A stretch of DNA of 23,277 nucleotides from Porticoccaceae bacterium (GTDB lineage: Bacteria > Pseudomonadota > Gammaproteobacteria > Pseudomonadales > Porticoccaceae): assembly GCA_023255165.1 (NCBI GenBank), contig JALRJD010000106.1:1-23277 (forward strand). Reading direction: 5' to 3'. The position numbers and the translations under genes are program-made. Under the pieces are notes generated by a model. It saw only the letters and a list, made by a program, of their open reading frames with translations. It was not told where the DNA came from and ran no database searches. Numbering within the stretch: position 1 is the first letter of the stretch; each line of letters starts with the position of its first letter. This document shows positions 22,598 through 23,277 of the stretch, piece after piece.

Positions 22598-22613
22598 ACA
22601 CAATATATAGTGG
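22598..22613 (+). promoter_or_regulatory. NrdR box 1 upstream of nrdJ
   Basis: ACACAATATATAGTGG agrees with the known NrdR consensus of form ACACWATATATWGTGT, apart from the last base. NrdR is the ATP/dATP-sensing repressor of ribonucleotide reductase genes. The gene downstream is an RNR, which supports the call. Confidence 0.75.
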
Positions 22614-22632
22614 ATTAGGGCTTGCATGACAC
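22604..22632 (-). promoter_or_regulatory. Candidate minus-strand promoter for trpBA
   Basis: Read on the minus strand, GTGTCA (22632-22627, 4 of 6 to TTGACA) is 17 bp before TATATA (22609-22604, 4 of 6 to TATAAT). Transcription from here would give a leader of about 285 nt that contains the terminator-like hairpin. The site overlaps both NrdR boxes. Confidence 0.3.
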
Positions 22633-22644
22633 ACCATGTAGGAT
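22629..22644 (+). promoter_or_regulatory. NrdR box 2 (weaker) upstream of nrdJ
   Basis: ACACACCATGTAGGAT matches box 1 at 11 of the first 13 or so informative positions less four mismatches (ACACA, AT, T and AG are kept). It starts exactly 31 bp after box 1, the three-helical-turn spacing usual for paired NrdR boxes. TAGGAT at 22639-22644 could also serve as the -10 element of nrdJ. Confidence 0.5.
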
Positions 22645-22673
22645 AAACTCCTCTCCGCTGTGAAAGAATCACA

Positions 22674-22815
22674 TCGGCCAAAAAAGCACATTAAAACCAT
22701 TAAAGGCTTGCTTGGCCGAGGTTAAAGAACAACAAAATCTGCAGCCGTAAACACAATCCGCTGGTTGGCTTAACCAGTCAATCAGCACTGGAGCGAGAGC
22801 CCAAACCGGGTTCAG
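22674..22815 (+). other. Hairpins in the nrdJ 5' leader
   Basis: TCGGCCAA (22674-22681) pairs perfectly with TTGGCCGA (22712-22719), with a further inner AAGC/GCTT pair of arms at 22684-22687 and 22706-22709. A second hairpin CTGGTT-GGCTT-AACCAG occupies 22761-22777. A short third one, AGCCC-AAACC-GGGTT, lies near 22798-22812. The leader is thus structured, but no named riboswitch was recognised. Confidence 0.5.
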
Positions 22816-22858
22816 CCCAAAGCGCATTTAAAACGTAACGAATTAAAAAGGTCAGTCC

Positions 22859-23277
22859 ATGAGCACCGCAACCAAACTAAAGTCTGTCAAAGCTGTGAAG
22901 CAAACACCCGAAATTAAATTCCAGGAAGCCTCCCTCGACATCTGGGACAAGAAATATCGTCTCAAAGACAAACAGGAAAAACCTGTCGACGCCGATATCG
23001 ATGCAACCTATGCGCGCGTCGCCAAGGCGCTCTCGGATGTAGAAGATAAAAGTCAGCGCGAAGAGTGGCAGGCGCGTTTTGTTTGGGCACTCAAGCACGG
23101 CGCTATTCCAGCGGGCCGCATTATTTCCAATGCCGGCGCTCAGGCTTACAAGCCAGCCACCTCAACCATTAACTGCACCGTTTCCGGCATCGTGCCAGAC
23201 TCCATGGTCGGCATTCTCGAGCGCAACCTCGAAGCCGGTCTGACCCTGAAAGCGGGCTGTGGCATCGGCTATGAATT
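22859..23277 (+). CDS. nrdJ: Adenosylcobalamin-dependent (class II) ribonucleotide reductase, 5' part
   Basis: The frame runs from ATG 22859 to the end of the window, giving 139 complete residues; the remainder is outside. AAGG at 22848-22851 is a well-placed ribosome site, and the protein begins MSTATKLKSVKAVKQ. GRIISNAGAQAYKPATSTINCTVSG, here residues about 87-111, and the segment LEAGLTLKAGCGIGYE at the window end are highly characteristic of NrdJ, including the Cys of TINCTVSG expected to belong to the redox-active pair. The enzyme reduces ribonucleotides using coenzyme B12, independent of oxygen. Two NrdR-like boxes and a structured leader precede it. The call rests on the N-terminal part only, but these motifs are distinctive. 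Confidence 0.9.
   Translation, partial: MSTATKLKSVKAVKQTPEIKFQEASLDIWDKKYRLKDKQEKPVDADIDATYARVAKALSDVEDKSQREEWQARFVWALKHGAIPAGRIISNAGAQAYKPATSTINCTVSGIVPDSMVGILERNLEAGLTLKAGCGIGYE

Larger units (their letters stand above)
22312..22858. other. Divergent spacer between trpB and nrdJ, non-coding
   Basis: No credible reading frame lies in these 547 bp. It contains, from left to right, the trpB ribosome site, a minus-strand terminator-like hairpin, overlapping promoter-like elements in both directions with two NrdR-box-like sites, and a hairpin-rich nrdJ leader of about 200 nt. Each part is described separately. Confidence 0.6.

Noticed and set aside
22650..22858. Cobalamin riboswitch before the B12-dependent nrdJ
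   Set aside because: No B12-box or GCCACTG core could be found; the hairpins have a different arrangement.
1..23277. CRISPR arrays, insertion sequences, integrases, attachment sites, rRNA or tRNA genes
   Set aside because: No regularly spaced repeats of suitable length, transposase motifs, terminal inverted repeats or RNA-gene signatures were seen.

Overview
The window looks like chromosomal DNA of a Gram-negative, probably marine gammaproteobacterium. The reasons are lipoprotein and Sec signals typical of a two-membrane envelope, a MotA/TolQ/ExbB-type channel gene, a BepA-like M48 protease, and an NrdR-box-controlled class II ribonucleotide reductase. The taxonomic guess is inference from gene style, not from a marker gene.

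Left part (1-4733): metabolic genes. A truncated M28/glutaminyl-cyclase-like metallopeptidase and a secreted M20 amidohydrolase run rightward. Convergent to them is a two-gene leftward operon of a CoA-transferase family III (CaiB/BaiF) enzyme followed by a class V alanine/serine-glyoxylate aminotransferase.

Central part (about 4900-20253): fourteen rightward, tightly packed genes with no named function, and the most interesting region. In order they are: an exported TPR protein ending in a TonB-C-like domain; a Ser/Gly-rich lipoprotein; an exported protein with a glycine-zipper stretch; a membrane-anchored TPR protein with a PEGA-like end; a membrane-anchored protein with five PEGA repeats and a cysteine-less FGE/SUMF1 domain; a small exported acidic protein; a MotA/TolQ/ExbB-like channel; a degenerate actin/Hsp70-fold-like cytoplasmic protein; two VWA proteins whose single N-terminal membrane helix carries an Asp in an ExbD/TolR-like position; two lipoproteins; an M48 metalloprotease with a LysM-like tail; and a membrane-anchored parvulin-like protein. 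Stop/start overlaps link many of them. My reading is a proton-motive-force-driven envelope machine: the ExbB-like channel would energise the two VWA proteins in place of ExbD/TolR. PEGA/TPR proteins and lipoproteins would span the periplasm, and the M48 protease and PPIase-like protein would serve quality control. This is inference from domain content and gene order.

Right part (20285-23277): trpB and trpA form a leftward overlapping pair without an adjacent trpF. They are divergent from nrdJ, the adenosylcobalamin-dependent ribonucleotide reductase, which runs off the window. The roughly 550-bp spacer holds two NrdR-box-like sites 31 bp apart, hairpins in the nrdJ leader, and on the minus strand a terminator-like hairpin with a competing upstream arm in the trpBA leader. 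No rRNA, tRNA, CRISPR array, insertion sequence or integrase was seen.
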